A DNA stretch of 64,000 bases from assembly GCA_963769745.1 (NCBI GenBank), contig CAVYNB010000041.1, positions 1 to 64,000 on the forward strand, in the 5' to 3' direction. The translations under genes were made by a program, and so were the position numbers. This document shows positions 8,167 to 16,253 of this stretch, in pieces. The first letter of the stretch is position 1, and every line of letters starts with the position of its first letter. A model generated the notes under the pieces. It was not told where the DNA came from. It did no database searches and saw only the letters and a program-made list of their open reading frames with translations. The DNA comes from JALORV01 sp963769745 (GTDB lineage Bacteria; Pseudomonadota; Gammaproteobacteria; Burkholderiales; Burkholderiaceae_F).

Positions 8167-8226
8167 GGCTAACGTGATCTATCTGAGTGTTTTGCCGAAT
8201 GACCGGGTCACCCGGTCACGTTAACC
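8167..8226 (-). repeat. attC-like site 3
   Basis: A 60-bp element with terminal imperfect inverted repeats: GGTTAACGTGA at one end and TCACGTTAGCC at the other (10 of 11 positions match). An inner stem TGACCGGG/CCCGGTCA is offset towards one end. Orientation is the same as sites 1 and 2. It ends 5 bases before the start codon of the 158-residue cassette gene. The TAA in its left core also closes a 92-codon open frame (8221-8499) that is not convincing as a gene. Confidence 0.65.
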
Positions 8227-8586
8227 GAATCTTGCGCCTCGCTGGAAACCGTTGTCCAGAGCCGTTCTTCGAGCAAATACTGAATCTATATGCAGTATGA
8301 CCAACCATGAAATCCGGCAGCTACTGTTCAAAGCACTTAGCGGGGAATGTCCGCTTAGGGGATAGAGCCTCAACTTGAGCCAGGACCGCTCCTGGCCGCA
8401 GCCTGTCAACCGAGCGGCGCGGCCTGCCAGGCTCGTAAACAGAAGCGCGAAGGCCATTAGGGCTCGCCGTGCAAATGGCGCCTTTGTCACGAATGCCATG
8501 CTAGATTGACATTCTTGCCACTCCCGGTGGCGCGTCGGCGCGCAGATAGTGGAGCTTCTTCCAACCCAACCTTATGGAGAAGCGAA
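8227..8586. other. Non-coding stretch between the cassette sites and the DUF4242 operon
   Basis: No convincing gene was found. A 92-codon minus-strand frame (to 8499) has a weakly hydrophobic start but no family resemblance, no clear ribosome site and no attC upstream, so it is not called. The stretch holds the motif GTCCGCTTAG at 8349-8358, which recurs at 11174-11183. A TTGACA at 8506-8511 could be a -35 box for the plus-strand operon, but no matching -10 was seen. Confidence 0.5.
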
Positions 8587-8859
8587 ATGAAAAGATTTGT
8601 GATTGAACGCAACCTTCCCGGCGTGCAGAACCTGGCGCCAGGGGAGTACCAGGAGGCCTCTGCCAAGTCCAATGCCGCCATCGCGACGCTTGGCGGCAAG
8701 GTCACCTGGGAGCACTCCTACGTCGTGCAAGACAAGACGTTCTGCATCTACATCGCCGACAGCGTCGACAGTGTGATGAAGCACGCGGAAGCGAGCGGTT
8801 TCCCGGCGAGCAAAGTGACCGAGGTGCGCACGGTCATCGAGCCGATGACGGGCGTCTGA
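8587..8859 (+). CDS. DUF4242 domain protein
   Basis: 90 residues matching the small DUF4242 family (MKRFVIERNLPGV at the start, FCIYIADSVDSVMKHAEASGFPASKVTEVRTVI pattern at the end). Family members form a ferredoxin-like alpha/beta barrel, and some are reported as nickel-binding; the physiological role is unclear. GGAGA lies 7 bases before the ATG at 8587, so this start is preferred over an upstream in-frame ATG. Its TGA overlaps the next ATG by one base (TGATG). A second DUF4242 gene lies at 22430-22705. Confidence 0.8.
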   Translation: MKRFVIERNLPGVQNLAPGEYQEASAKSNAAIATLGGKVTWEHSYVVQDKTFCIYIADSVDSVMKHAEASGFPASKVTEVRTVIEPMTGV

Positions 8860-9239
8860 TGCCAAGCGCTCCTGCCGGACGATTCTGCTGGATGGACCTG
8901 GCCGCGACAGACGCCGCCCGAGCCATCGCCTTCTACACGGAATTGTTCGGCTGGAGCGCGCAAACGCAGGCGGCGAACGGTGGCAACTTCGTGCGCATCT
9001 CGCATGGTGGCCGCGACATCGGCTCCCTTTACCAGATGAAGCTGTCGATGCAGAGATCGGGCGTGGCCTCGCACTGGACACCGTATGTTCGGGTGGACGA
9101 TGCGGAAGCCACGAGCCGGCGAGCGGCCGCGCTGGGCGGGACGGTCGCCGTCGAGCCGTTTACCGTTGACGCAGTGGCACGCATCGCGCTCATCGTCGAT
9201 CCGGTAGGTGGGGCATTCGGACTATGGGAAGAGCCGTAG
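8859..9239 (+). CDS. VOC family (glyoxalase-like) protein
   Basis: 126 residues of one vicinal-oxygen-chelate domain. It starts FCWMDLAATDAARAIAFYTELFGW and ends VDPVGGAFGLWEEP. Such proteins act on small molecules through a bound metal or serve as binding proteins; the substrate cannot be told here. The gene overlaps the DUF4242 gene by one base and the following regulator by 16 bases, so the three are one transcription unit. A single-domain protein of this size would need to dimerise to make a full VOC active site. Confidence 0.85.
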   Translation: MPSAPAGRFCWMDLAATDAARAIAFYTELFGWSAQTQAANGGNFVRISHGGRDIGSLYQMKLSMQRSGVASHWTPYVRVDDAEATSRRAAALGGTVAVEPFTVDAVARIALIVDPVGGAFGLWEEP

Positions 9240-10306
9240 CCACGAAGAAACGACCGCGCGCGCCGGCCGGGATCATCGATCCCGGCCGGCCGATCGACGT
9301 CACCGTCATCCTGCTGGATGGCGGTATGGCGTCGACCGCGATTGGTCCAATCGAGGTGTTTCATTCCGCTGGACAGTTGTGGAACTGGCTCAAGGGGGAA
9401 CCGCCTGAGCCGCGCTTTCGTGTGCGGGTCGCATCACCCGGCGGTCGGATGGTGAGGAGCGTCTGCAACGTCGGACTCAAGCCCGAGTACGCGCTAGAGG
9501 ACATTGAACGTACGGACATCGCGATGATCTCCGCGTCCGGCTGGGACCTGCAAGAAAAGATCGTGCGCCACACATCGATCATCGCCTGGCTGAAAAAGAT
9601 GCACGAGCAGGGAGCCTATCTCGGAGCTGTGTGCTCGGGTGCTGCGTACCTCGCCGAAACCGGCCTGATGGACGGCCGCGAAGCCACGACGCACTGGGGC
9701 GTGGCCGACATGCTGCGCGAGCGATACCCCAATGTGCGCTGGCGACCTGAACAGTTCGTGACGGAGGACGGCCGCATCTGCTGCAGTGGCGGGGTTTACG
9801 CCTCGATCGACATCAGCCTCTACCTGGTCGAGAAGTTCTGCGGGCACGAGATCGCACTGCAATGCGCTAGGTCGCTGCTCGTCGGCTTGCCGAGGAGCTG
9901 CCAGTCGGGCTACTCCGTGCTGCCGCTCTCCCGTCCGCACTCCGACGAGCGTATCGGCAAGGCAGAGAAGCACCTGCGTACGCATTTTCGCGAGGAGATC
10001 GGCATCAACGCGCTCGCAAAGCGGTGCGCGATGAGCCCGCGGACGTTCATACGCCGGTTCAAGGGTGCGACGGGGAGGCTGCCGGGTGAGTATGTGCAGA
10101 TGATGCGGATCACCGCGGCTCGTGAGTTACTCGAGGGCGACCCCTCATCGATTCACGAGGTCAGCGAACGCGTTGGTTATGCAGACCTCAATTTCTTCCG
10201 CTCCCTCTTCAAGCGGCACACGGGGATGACGCCGGCGGAGTATCGCGCTCGCTTCTCGTCGGTGCATTACCGAAGAGCTGAGCCTGAGATGGGCAACATG
10301 GAGTAG
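9224..10306 (+). CDS. GlxA-type transcriptional regulator (DJ-1/PfpI domain plus AraC HTH)
   Basis: 360 residues. Residues about 20-215 form a class I amidotransferase-like DJ-1/PfpI domain with the nucleophile-elbow motif GAVCSGAAYLAETGLMDG. Residues about 240-345 carry two AraC helix-turn-helix motifs (ALAKRCAMSPRTFIRRFKGATG and VSERVGYADLNFFRSLFKRHTG). This is the GlxA architecture, a presumed ligand-sensing activator. It overlaps the VOC gene by 16 bases, and probably controls this three-gene operon or a nearby one. The ATG at 9224 is the first in frame; an internal start is possible. Confidence 0.87.
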   Translation: MGRAVATKKRPRAPAGIIDPGRPIDVTVILLDGGMASTAIGPIEVFHSAGQLWNWLKGEPPEPRFRVRVASPGGRMVRSVCNVGLKPEYALEDIERTDIAMISASGWDLQEKIVRHTSIIAWLKKMHEQGAYLGAVCSGAAYLAETGLMDGREATTHWGVADMLRERYPNVRWRPEQFVTEDGRICCSGGVYASIDISLYLVEKFCGHEIALQCARSLLVGLPRSCQSGYSVLPLSRPHSDERIGKAEKHLRTHFREEIGINALAKRCAMSPRTFIRRFKGATGRLPGEYVQMMRITAARELLEGDPSSIHEVSERVGYADLNFFRSLFKRHTGMTPAEYRARFSSVHYRRAEPEMGNME

Positions 10307-10472
10307 GTCCTTCCACGAGCCCTCCTATGAGCCTTCGGACACTTTGACGGGGCGTCGGGATGTCCGCCAATAGGCAAACTGGATCGCCAGGGTGAGGGGC
10401 TGCTTCTGGCCGCGCCAAGCCACGGGACTAGCTCTGCCGGTCAAGCAGTACGCGGAACGAAGTATGGGCCGA

Positions 10473-11096
10473 TCACCTGACGAGATGCTTGAGGTGCTGA
10501 GAAATCTGTGGAGAGTTCAGCACGATGAACGCCAGAACGTTTAGCACCACTGTGATCCAGAATGCGTTCCTGAATGATTGCTTACTCGACTTGTGGCGCA
10601 GCCCTTTCTGAGCGAGCAGCGCGCCAGGCCAACCACACAGAAGACCGAGTCCCAGCAGCGTGCCCTCCTGGATGCGCCAGTTGCCCCTGACCGCCGCCGT
10701 TTTGTCGAACGCGTAAGCAAAAATCGTGACGATGCTGGCAACGAAATAGGTGACCGCCCACAGGGGAGACACTTTCCAATAGAAAGACGCAAAGACGTAC
10801 ACGGCAACAAAGACTGGAATTGCCGACAGGCTGGCAAAGTCCCAGTCAGCGGGCTCTTCCTCACGTCTTGAGCGCTTCGCTATGGCGATGCGGGCTGCCT
10901 CGACGTTCTTTGCCCGTTTCTTGCCTTGCGGGCCTATCTCTACTTCGAACACAAGGCGTTGGCCAACCGCTGGACGCCCATTGCGTCTGGAGAACGCCTT
11001 GACGTGAACGAAGACCTCGTCGCTGCCCTGATCAGGGGCGATAAAGCCGAAGCCGCGTTCGTCGTTCCAGGACTTAAGAATGCCTTCGAAGCGCAT
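10473..11096 (-). CDS. Cold-shock domain fused to a DUF1294 membrane domain
   Basis: 207 residues. Residues 1-68 are a cold-shock (CSD) nucleic-acid-binding domain with the RNP1-like GFGFIAPD. A basic linker (RIAIAKRSRREEE) follows. The C-terminal DUF1294 domain has about four hydrophobic helices and the family signature FDKTAAVRGNWRIQE ... GWPGALLAQKGLRHKSSKQSF. The fusion is known in Proteobacteria and is thought to tether an RNA-binding domain to the inner membrane. Its function is unproven. The gene stands alone with no cotranscribed neighbour. Confidence 0.88.
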   Translation of the reverse strand: MRFEGILKSWNDERGFGFIAPDQGSDEVFVHVKAFSRRNGRPAVGQRLVFEVEIGPQGKKRAKNVEAARIAIAKRSRREEEPADWDFASLSAIPVFVAVYVFASFYWKVSPLWAVTYFVASIVTIFAYAFDKTAAVRGNWRIQEGTLLGLGLLCGWPGALLAQKGLRHKSSKQSFRNAFWITVVLNVLAFIVLNSPQISQHLKHLVR

Positions 11097-11186
11097 GGTA
11101 CGAACGCGACCGCGGTCTCACTGGGTGTGGTTGGAGCTGCGGCAACTTAGCGACATATGTCGAGCGCGGCAACGTCCGCTTAGCGG

Positions 11187-11733
11187 CTAACTGGTTGCAC
11201 GAGCAGGACGGCAGGTTGTGGCCGATTCTGTTGAAAAACTCCTTTTTCTGCCTCGAAGAGAAAATCCGAGGCTCGTGAAGGCGACGAGATTCTCAGAACA
11301 CGGGGGACCGCGATGCCCCACGAAAAATTCAATCACGGTCCTCCTGGTGAACGTGAGCGCATTTACCAAGCGACATCCTTGATTGCACTAGCGTCAGATG
11401 GAATTTTGAGTCAGACCAGATTCCGAGTTTTTCAACAGAATCGGCCGAATCCAGTCGATTGTCCTTTCTCTTTGTGAGACTGGTGCCCCCGCCATTCACT
11501 TCGCCCAGCCTTGTTTGCTTCAGAGCCTCGTCCAACGGGTCTTCGTACTTGCTGCCCCGCTCAACGGGCAAAACCCGATCCATCACTTTGACGAAGACAA
11601 AGGTAGTCGAAGGCTGAGCATCCACCGGTCCGTGAAACGCCACAGCCAGAGCGATGGCAAACGAAGCCGCAACTGCCTTCGCGGCCTCCAGGATCGAGTT
11701 GATGCGTTGGCTGACAAAGTCGATTCCGGTCAA
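11187..11733 (-). pseudogene. Small unknown gene interrupted by a MITE-like element
   Basis: The readable part (11733 down to 11447) starts MTGIDFVSQRINSILEAAK, has a hydrophobic segment and then VFVKVMDRVLPVERGSKYEDP followed by LGEVNGGGTSL. The family is not recognised; the GGG motif recalls small proteins found near toxin-immunity loci. At 11446 the frame enters the inverted repeat of a 227-bp element. Beyond the element the same frame would resume for 11 codons and stop at 11187. A second frameshift just after GGGTSL is possible, since another frame there reads TIDWIRP. The gene is probably dead. Confidence 0.55.
11220..11446. mobile_element. 227-bp MITE-like element with perfect 22-bp terminal inverted repeats
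   Basis: The 22 bases at 11220-11241 are an exact inverted copy of those at 11425-11446; the core is GATTCTGTTGAAAAACTC. The outermost GGCC on each side may be a 4-bp target duplication at a palindromic site. The 183-bp interior has no transposase frame. The TTCTGTTGAAAAA end resembles ends of common proteobacterial insertion sequences, so it is probably a non-autonomous derivative moved by an IS elsewhere in the genome. It interrupts a small gene. Confidence 0.8.
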
Positions 11734-11875
11734 CTATGCCCCCCAACAGCACGTCCGCTTCTGGACAATACTGAGGACCTGGGCTGACTTCCGCAGTTGG
11801 CCGTCAGCGCCCTTCCTCGCAGGCTCCGCTGAAGAGGAGTCGGCTGCAATTGCACACCCAGGCCTTTCGGACCGT

Positions 11876-12190
11876 TCACTCAGCTACGACGGCGAACCGC
11901 ACGACGCCCTCATACTTGTCGTCCCATTCATTCGACCAATCGCGCAGACCGAACGTCGCTCTCACTTCAACGGTCGAGGACGGCACGGCTGTAAGAAAGC
12001 GCGCGCTGATACGGATATCTACGTTTCCGAGGTGATGATCGCCGTCGCTGGGAGAAAAGGCCGCATTGAAACCGGTAAGTAGTGCGGTTACCTGCGACGC
12101 GTTGGCGGGGAGCGAGATCACCTTCGTATCACTGCGCGGCCCCGAGCCCTCGAAGCTGTTGAAGGCGATGGTGTCATTCACGATTTGCAT
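11876..12190 (-). CDS. Stand-alone copy of the metalloprotease N-terminal domain
   Basis: 104 residues, with AAGGAGT in a good ribosome-site position before the ATG at 12190. The family is unnamed as far as I can tell. It is clearly homologous to residues 1-105 of the adjacent metalloprotease. Both begin M(Q/E)I, contain DHHLG followed by (V/L)D, then FxLRDWSxxWDDxYxG, and end in VVAE or VLAE. The gene starts 33 bases after the protease stop, so the two are probably cotranscribed. A role as partner, inhibitor or secretion adaptor of the protease is speculation. Confidence 0.7.
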   Translation of the reverse strand: MQIVNDTIAFNSFEGSGPRSDTKVISLPANASQVTALLTGFNAAFSPSDGDHHLGNVDIRISARFLTAVPSSTVEVRATFGLRDWSNEWDDKYEGVVRFAVVAE

Positions 12191-12223
12191 GAGGGAACTC
12201 CTTGCTGACTCCTATCAGCATGA

Positions 12224-14743
12224 TCAGTCCGCTTGCCCGGTCTTTCGCTTCTCGAAGGACGCGCTGATAGTGCCAGGATGACACTCCGGATCGGTGTAAT
12301 TAACGGTTCCGCGGTGCCAGAGATATCGGTCATCGCGCGTGCGTTCCACGATCCACGACCCTTCTCCGTCGCCATCACCGGCGTTCTCGACCGCAACACG
12401 CAGCACGTACGCTCCGTAGGGCAGCACGCTAAGTTGCAGCGAGCGGCCTCGCCCGTACAGACCGCCGCGCGGCCCGTACCAAGCGACGTCCCCCGTTGCA
12501 CTCGCTGCTCCGTCGTCGCTCCTGACCACGGCGCGAAGAACCGGGGGCAGTTCCACTGTCGCTTCGGCTCCCGGCGCTACGCCCCCCAGCTCGACCTTGA
12601 CGCGACGCGGCCCCGTGCCAAGCTTCTGTTCCACTGCAAGCCGGCCTTCCCACTGCGCCATGCCGGTAGCGACACCGCTTGACGCCAGGACGCGAATGGC
12701 AATCTCGCCTGAGCGCCCCCAGAGTGACTTGGGAACCTGCCACTCTGTCTTTTGAGTGCGTGCGGCGACTCCGCGCCAGACGCCGCGCGCATCGCGCCAC
12801 TGCAGCAAGTACCAGAGCTCGCTGTCATCGTCCCCAGCATCAGCTTGCCAGGTGCATTGGATCGACTTCAACCCGGCCTCGTCTGCTCCAGTGCATTTCA
12901 ACTCTACCTTCGGCGGGTCCGGTATCGAAACATCGAACAACTCCTTGTCGCACTCGAGTATCACGAGTCGCCGGGCGGCCGGGTCGAACGGCAGGCCAGC
13001 CTTGATCTTCTTGGGCCAAAGGCAGTCTTCGCCCATGCAACCGCATGTGGTGTCGTCGTGGTGCAGGCAATGCGAGAGAAGGACGTCTCCCTTGCCGTTT
13101 CGAAGCTCAAGAACGAACTTGGTGGCTTTGCCCTGCACATCTTGTGGGCCAGACAGAAAGTGAAACGCCGTTCGCCACTTCACGGACCGATCCCGCTCGA
13201 TGACGACATTGATGAAAAGGTGATGAGCTGGCATGGGAATTCGCTCACGAATCTCAATCGGCGCCCGCCTTGGACGTCGCCAGGCGCGGGCAGTACTTAG
13301 AGCGGCGTTCATCGACACGGCGGATGGTGCGGCGCCGCCCGCATTGGCGGGAATGCGCGTCATCAGCGCCTTGTAGGTGTAAGGGCTGATCCAGGCATTG
13401 CCAGAGTAACCCATCATGTCGTGCGCCGCGCCCGGCGTCAGAACGGTTCCGACCGTAGTATCGAAACCGAACTCGCCGATGCTGTCCGAGTCGAAGCCGG
13501 AGTACCTTGGATAGTCGTCATCCGTATTCAGCGGCCGCGCACAGCGCGTCACGTTGTCGCAGGGAGCATGCTTTCGCCCGAGGATGTGACCCAATTCGTG
13601 TGCAACCGTACCCTGGCTCCCGATGATGCCGACGCCGGCGCCACCCGAGCCGCCACAGCCGCCTACGGAACCAGTGTCGACTCCGAGATTAAGCAGCGCG
13701 TAAAAGATGTCGGTTGAGTCACCCCGCAAGTCAGATACATCGTCGCGGAAGTCACCCATCTTGTCGCATCCCTTGCTGATGTCGGACTTCATCTCGCCGC
13801 CGAAGTCCATGGTCATGTATCCCGTCTGGGTGACCTGAGGTATCGGGTACAGCAACTCCGTGACGCCGAACAGTGTGACGAAATCAGCTGGAACGGGCGC
13901 GATGGTGGGCTGGCCCATGATCGTGTCGGGCCCGGTGTAGTTGACTCCCACCGCGAAGACGCGAACCGGAACAAACGTCTCGAACAGCAACGTGCGCTGG
14001 AATCCGTCCGCAAAGTCATTCACATTGCCGACCCTCCACACCCTGGCAGAGATGGACACGTTGCCGGAGCAAAGTCCCTCGGGAAGGACAAAGTTAAGCG
14101 TGTCAGTTGCCATCCCTCGCGCGATCTGGCTCTCGCGTTTTGGAGCGATCGAATTGAGCGGCAAGATCGTCGTTACGCCGCCAGCGGCGTCCTGCACAGT
14201 CAGTGCTCCGGTAAGCGATGCGATGAGGGGCAATCCGGAGTTCCGGTCATAGTCGATCCAAAGACGAACGGCGGTTGCCTTGTCTTCGACCAGTCGAATC
14301 GAGTTATCGGGAAATACGTTCGCACTGTCCAGATGCAGTGCACTGCGGAAGTGCTGTATGCCCTGGGTGATCTCAGCATCGGTGATGACGAGATCCCCGC
14401 GCGCGCCCCCGGGTGGAGGGGGTGTTACAGGCGCGAGCTCTGCAAGCACTGTCAGCGACACGGTGCCCGAATACGCATCGTCCCAATCCCCAGACCAGTC
14501 CCGCAGTGCAAACGAACCGTCGACGTTGACAATGCGCGGATCGCCCGGATCGATGGTCGTCGTCAGTTCCAGATCCAGCTTGCCGAGATGATGGTCCTCT
14601 CGGTTCTCGAACGTGGCTGAGTAGCCGGATACGGCAGCGACCGCCCCGACGACACTGCGCGCGAAGTGTAGTTGCGTGCTGGCCGTGATGGGTCCTGAGT
14701 TTCTTGTCTTCGAGAACAGCAGAGCGTTTGTGCGGATTTCCAT
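12224..14743 (-). CDS. Large HExxHxxGxxH zinc metalloprotease (metzincin-like)
   Basis: 839 residues from the ATG at 14743, preceded by GGAGGG. A longer in-frame start would only add 38 residues derived from a decayed antitoxin gene. Residues 1-105 are a beta-type domain shared with the small downstream protein, followed by a Pro-rich linker. The catalytic zinc site HELGHILGRKH is at 382-392, and a Met-turn (DMMGYSG) follows near residue 442, the metzincin pattern. The region from about 470 to 839 looks like beta-sandwich repeats ending with a WYGPRGGLYGRGRS segment. No signal peptide is seen, so export, if any, would use a non-Sec route. The substrate is unknown. Confidence 0.82.
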   Translation of the reverse strand: MEIRTNALLFSKTRNSGPITASTQLHFARSVVGAVAAVSGYSATFENREDHHLGKLDLELTTTIDPGDPRIVNVDGSFALRDWSGDWDDAYSGTVSLTVLAELAPVTPPPPGGARGDLVITDAEITQGIQHFRSALHLDSANVFPDNSIRLVEDKATAVRLWIDYDRNSGLPLIASLTGALTVQDAAGGVTTILPLNSIAPKRESQIARGMATDTLNFVLPEGLCSGNVSISARVWRVGNVNDFADGFQRTLLFETFVPVRVFAVGVNYTGPDTIMGQPTIAPVPADFVTLFGVTELLYPIPQVTQTGYMTMDFGGEMKSDISKGCDKMGDFRDDVSDLRGDSTDIFYALLNLGVDTGSVGGCGGSGGAGVGIIGSQGTVAHELGHILGRKHAPCDNVTRCARPLNTDDDYPRYSGFDSDSIGEFGFDTTVGTVLTPGAAHDMMGYSGNAWISPYTYKALMTRIPANAGGAAPSAVSMNAALSTARAWRRPRRAPIEIRERIPMPAHHLFINVVIERDRSVKWRTAFHFLSGPQDVQGKATKFVLELRNGKGDVLLSHCLHHDDTTCGCMGEDCLWPKKIKAGLPFDPAARRLVILECDKELFDVSIPDPPKVELKCTGADEAGLKSIQCTWQADAGDDDSELWYLLQWRDARGVWRGVAARTQKTEWQVPKSLWGRSGEIAIRVLASSGVATGMAQWEGRLAVEQKLGTGPRRVKVELGGVAPGAEATVELPPVLRAVVRSDDGAASATGDVAWYGPRGGLYGRGRSLQLSVLPYGAYVLRVAVENAGDGDGEGSWIVERTRDDRYLWHRGTVNYTDPECHPGTISASFEKRKTGQAD

Positions 14744-14769
14744 GCGCGCCCTCCATCGCCCAGGATTGC

Positions 14770-15002
14770 TGGGAGAAATCCTAGGCCGCTCGCGCAGTGA
14801 TCTGTTTCCCGCGTTTGGGCGACCTTCCGCAAATGCGGCATGGTCCGCGGCAAGCACTCCGGATCGAGCTCTTCTCTCTGTGCGGGAGTGAGCGGAAAGA
14901 CCTTGGCGGTTGCAACAATGCTCGCCCAGATCTCCTCGACCAGCGCCAACCGGTCATCTACTTCGAGCTTGTCAATTCCCAGCGACTTGCGGAAACAGTC
15001 AT
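14770..15002 (-). pseudogene. Decayed addiction-module antitoxin (Unstab_antitox-like)
   Basis: Translated minus-strand fragments in different frames add up to one small antitoxin. The start is ATG at 15002; a shifted frame then gives KSLGIDKLEVDDRLALVEEI, followed by PLTPAQREELD, and a third frame gives LAADHAAFAEGRPNAG. This order matches the 'putative addiction module component' family that partners RelE/ParE toxins. At least two frameshifts break it and no toxin gene is adjacent. It lies directly upstream of the metalloprotease start. Confidence 0.55.
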
Positions 15003-15365
15003 CCTAGCCTCCTACTAAAGCAATTCCATTACCAAGACCCGAAAGCTTGTGTGGGAGAGAGTGGAATGAAAGGCGACCATGTCCGCTGTTGAGTAGATCG
15101 TGCGGAGCAACCGAACGGCTGAAAGTGGCCGCGTCGAGCCTATCGAGCCGCAGTCCCTACGCAACCCATTGTGAACTGAGCACGAGGTCGGAATCGAACC
15201 CGCAAAGGCACAAGAGACTGACTGCTGCCGAATCGCGACGGCATGCTCCTCAAACCCCGCCCTTCAGGCCTTGCGTGGCATCGGGGTTCGCACCTTGCGC
15301 AGGATCGTGACAGCGCGTAAGCCGCGGGCGACCTAAGCTCGCCGACTTCAATGTTGAGGAGAGGC
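15003..15365. other. Intergenic stretch upstream of the patatin gene
   Basis: No gene is supported. It contains another GTCCGCT-type motif (15081-15087) like those at 8349 and 11174. GGTCGGAATCGAACCCGC near 15186 looks like a tRNA T-arm on the minus strand, but no complete tRNA can be folded around it. Confidence 0.4.
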
Positions 15366-16253
15366 ATGGTGTCTATTGAGTCCATTTCGCCACCGCGCCT
15401 GGCCCTGGTGCTGGGTAGCGGCGGGGTGCGCAGCATCGCCGCGGTCGGCATCGCCGAGGTGCTTGCCGCCGAGGGCCTGCGGCCTGATCTGATCGTTGGC
15501 TGCAGTTCGGGCGCGGTGTTCGGCGCGACGATTGCGCTGGGCATGACAAGCTGCGAGGCGCTGGAAGCCGCGACATCGCTGTGGTCGGCCGAACTGACAC
15601 AGCAGCACCGTTGGCGCGCTTACGCGCAACTCGTGGCTCCGAAGTGGTTTGGCTTCGACGCCGACTTCGCCTTGCGCGACGACCGACGCATCGCGCAGCG
15701 TATTCGACGCGCGTTTGGCGACTGGCGGCTGGAAGACCTGCCCACACCGTTGCGGATTGTCGCCACCGAGGCCACGAGCGGTGAGCGCGTAGTGCTGCGC
15801 CAAGGTGCATTGACGCAAGCGGTGCGCGCCAGCGTCGCTGTGCCGCTGGTGTTCCCAAGCGTCGAGTTCGATGGGCGCAGGCTGGTCGACGGCGTGGTGT
15901 CCGATCCACTGCCCGTCGCCGTTGCATCCGATGCAGCAGTGGTGGTCGCGCTGGGCTTCAGAGGTGTCATGCCGCGGCGCATCAACCGCGCTTCGCGCCT
16001 GGTTGCGCAGGCGAGCACGGCGCTCATCAACAACCTGCAACAAGCCCGCATCGACGCTGCGCGCAACGCTGGCCAGCGCGTGGTCGAAATTGAACTGGCT
16101 CTGGATCGGCACGTGGGCCTGTGGGAGACTGGCGCAATGCCGTATCTGTTCGAGGCAGGACGTCGTGCCGCGCGGGCGCAACTGGCCCAGATCACGGCGC
16201 TTGCTCGTCCGTCGTCGCCGTGCTCGCCACGCTGCGAGGCGCTGGCATTGTGA
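15366..16253 (+). CDS. Patatin-like phospholipase (RssA-type)
   Basis: 295 residues from the ATG at 15366, which has GAGGAG 5 bases upstream; an ATG five codons earlier is less likely. It is a patatin-fold Ser/Asp lipid acyl hydrolase. The nucleophile S47 is in GCSSG (GxSxG) and the catalytic Asp is in LVDGVVSDPLP. The oxyanion loop reads GSGGVRS, where the usual last Gly is Ser, an atypical change that might lower activity. The length and lack of a signal peptide fit cytoplasmic RssA relatives. Its TGA overlaps the next ATG by one base, coupling it to an AraC regulator. Confidence 0.85.
   Translation: MVSIESISPPRLALVLGSGGVRSIAAVGIAEVLAAEGLRPDLIVGCSSGAVFGATIALGMTSCEALEAATSLWSAELTQQHRWRAYAQLVAPKWFGFDADFALRDDRRIAQRIRRAFGDWRLEDLPTPLRIVATEATSGERVVLRQGALTQAVRASVAVPLVFPSVEFDGRRLVDGVVSDPLPVAVASDAAVVVALGFRGVMPRRINRASRLVAQASTALINNLQQARIDAARNAGQRVVEIELALDRHVGLWETGAMPYLFEAGRRAARAQLAQITALARPSSPCSPRCEALAL

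Noticed and set aside
8221..8499. 92-codon minus-strand frame ending in attC-like site 3
   Set aside because: The stop fits a cassette pattern, but there is no attC upstream, no ribosome site and no recognised family.
15184..15203. tRNA T-arm-like sequence on the minus strand
   Set aside because: The T stem pairs poorly and no acceptor, D or anticodon arms could be found around it.
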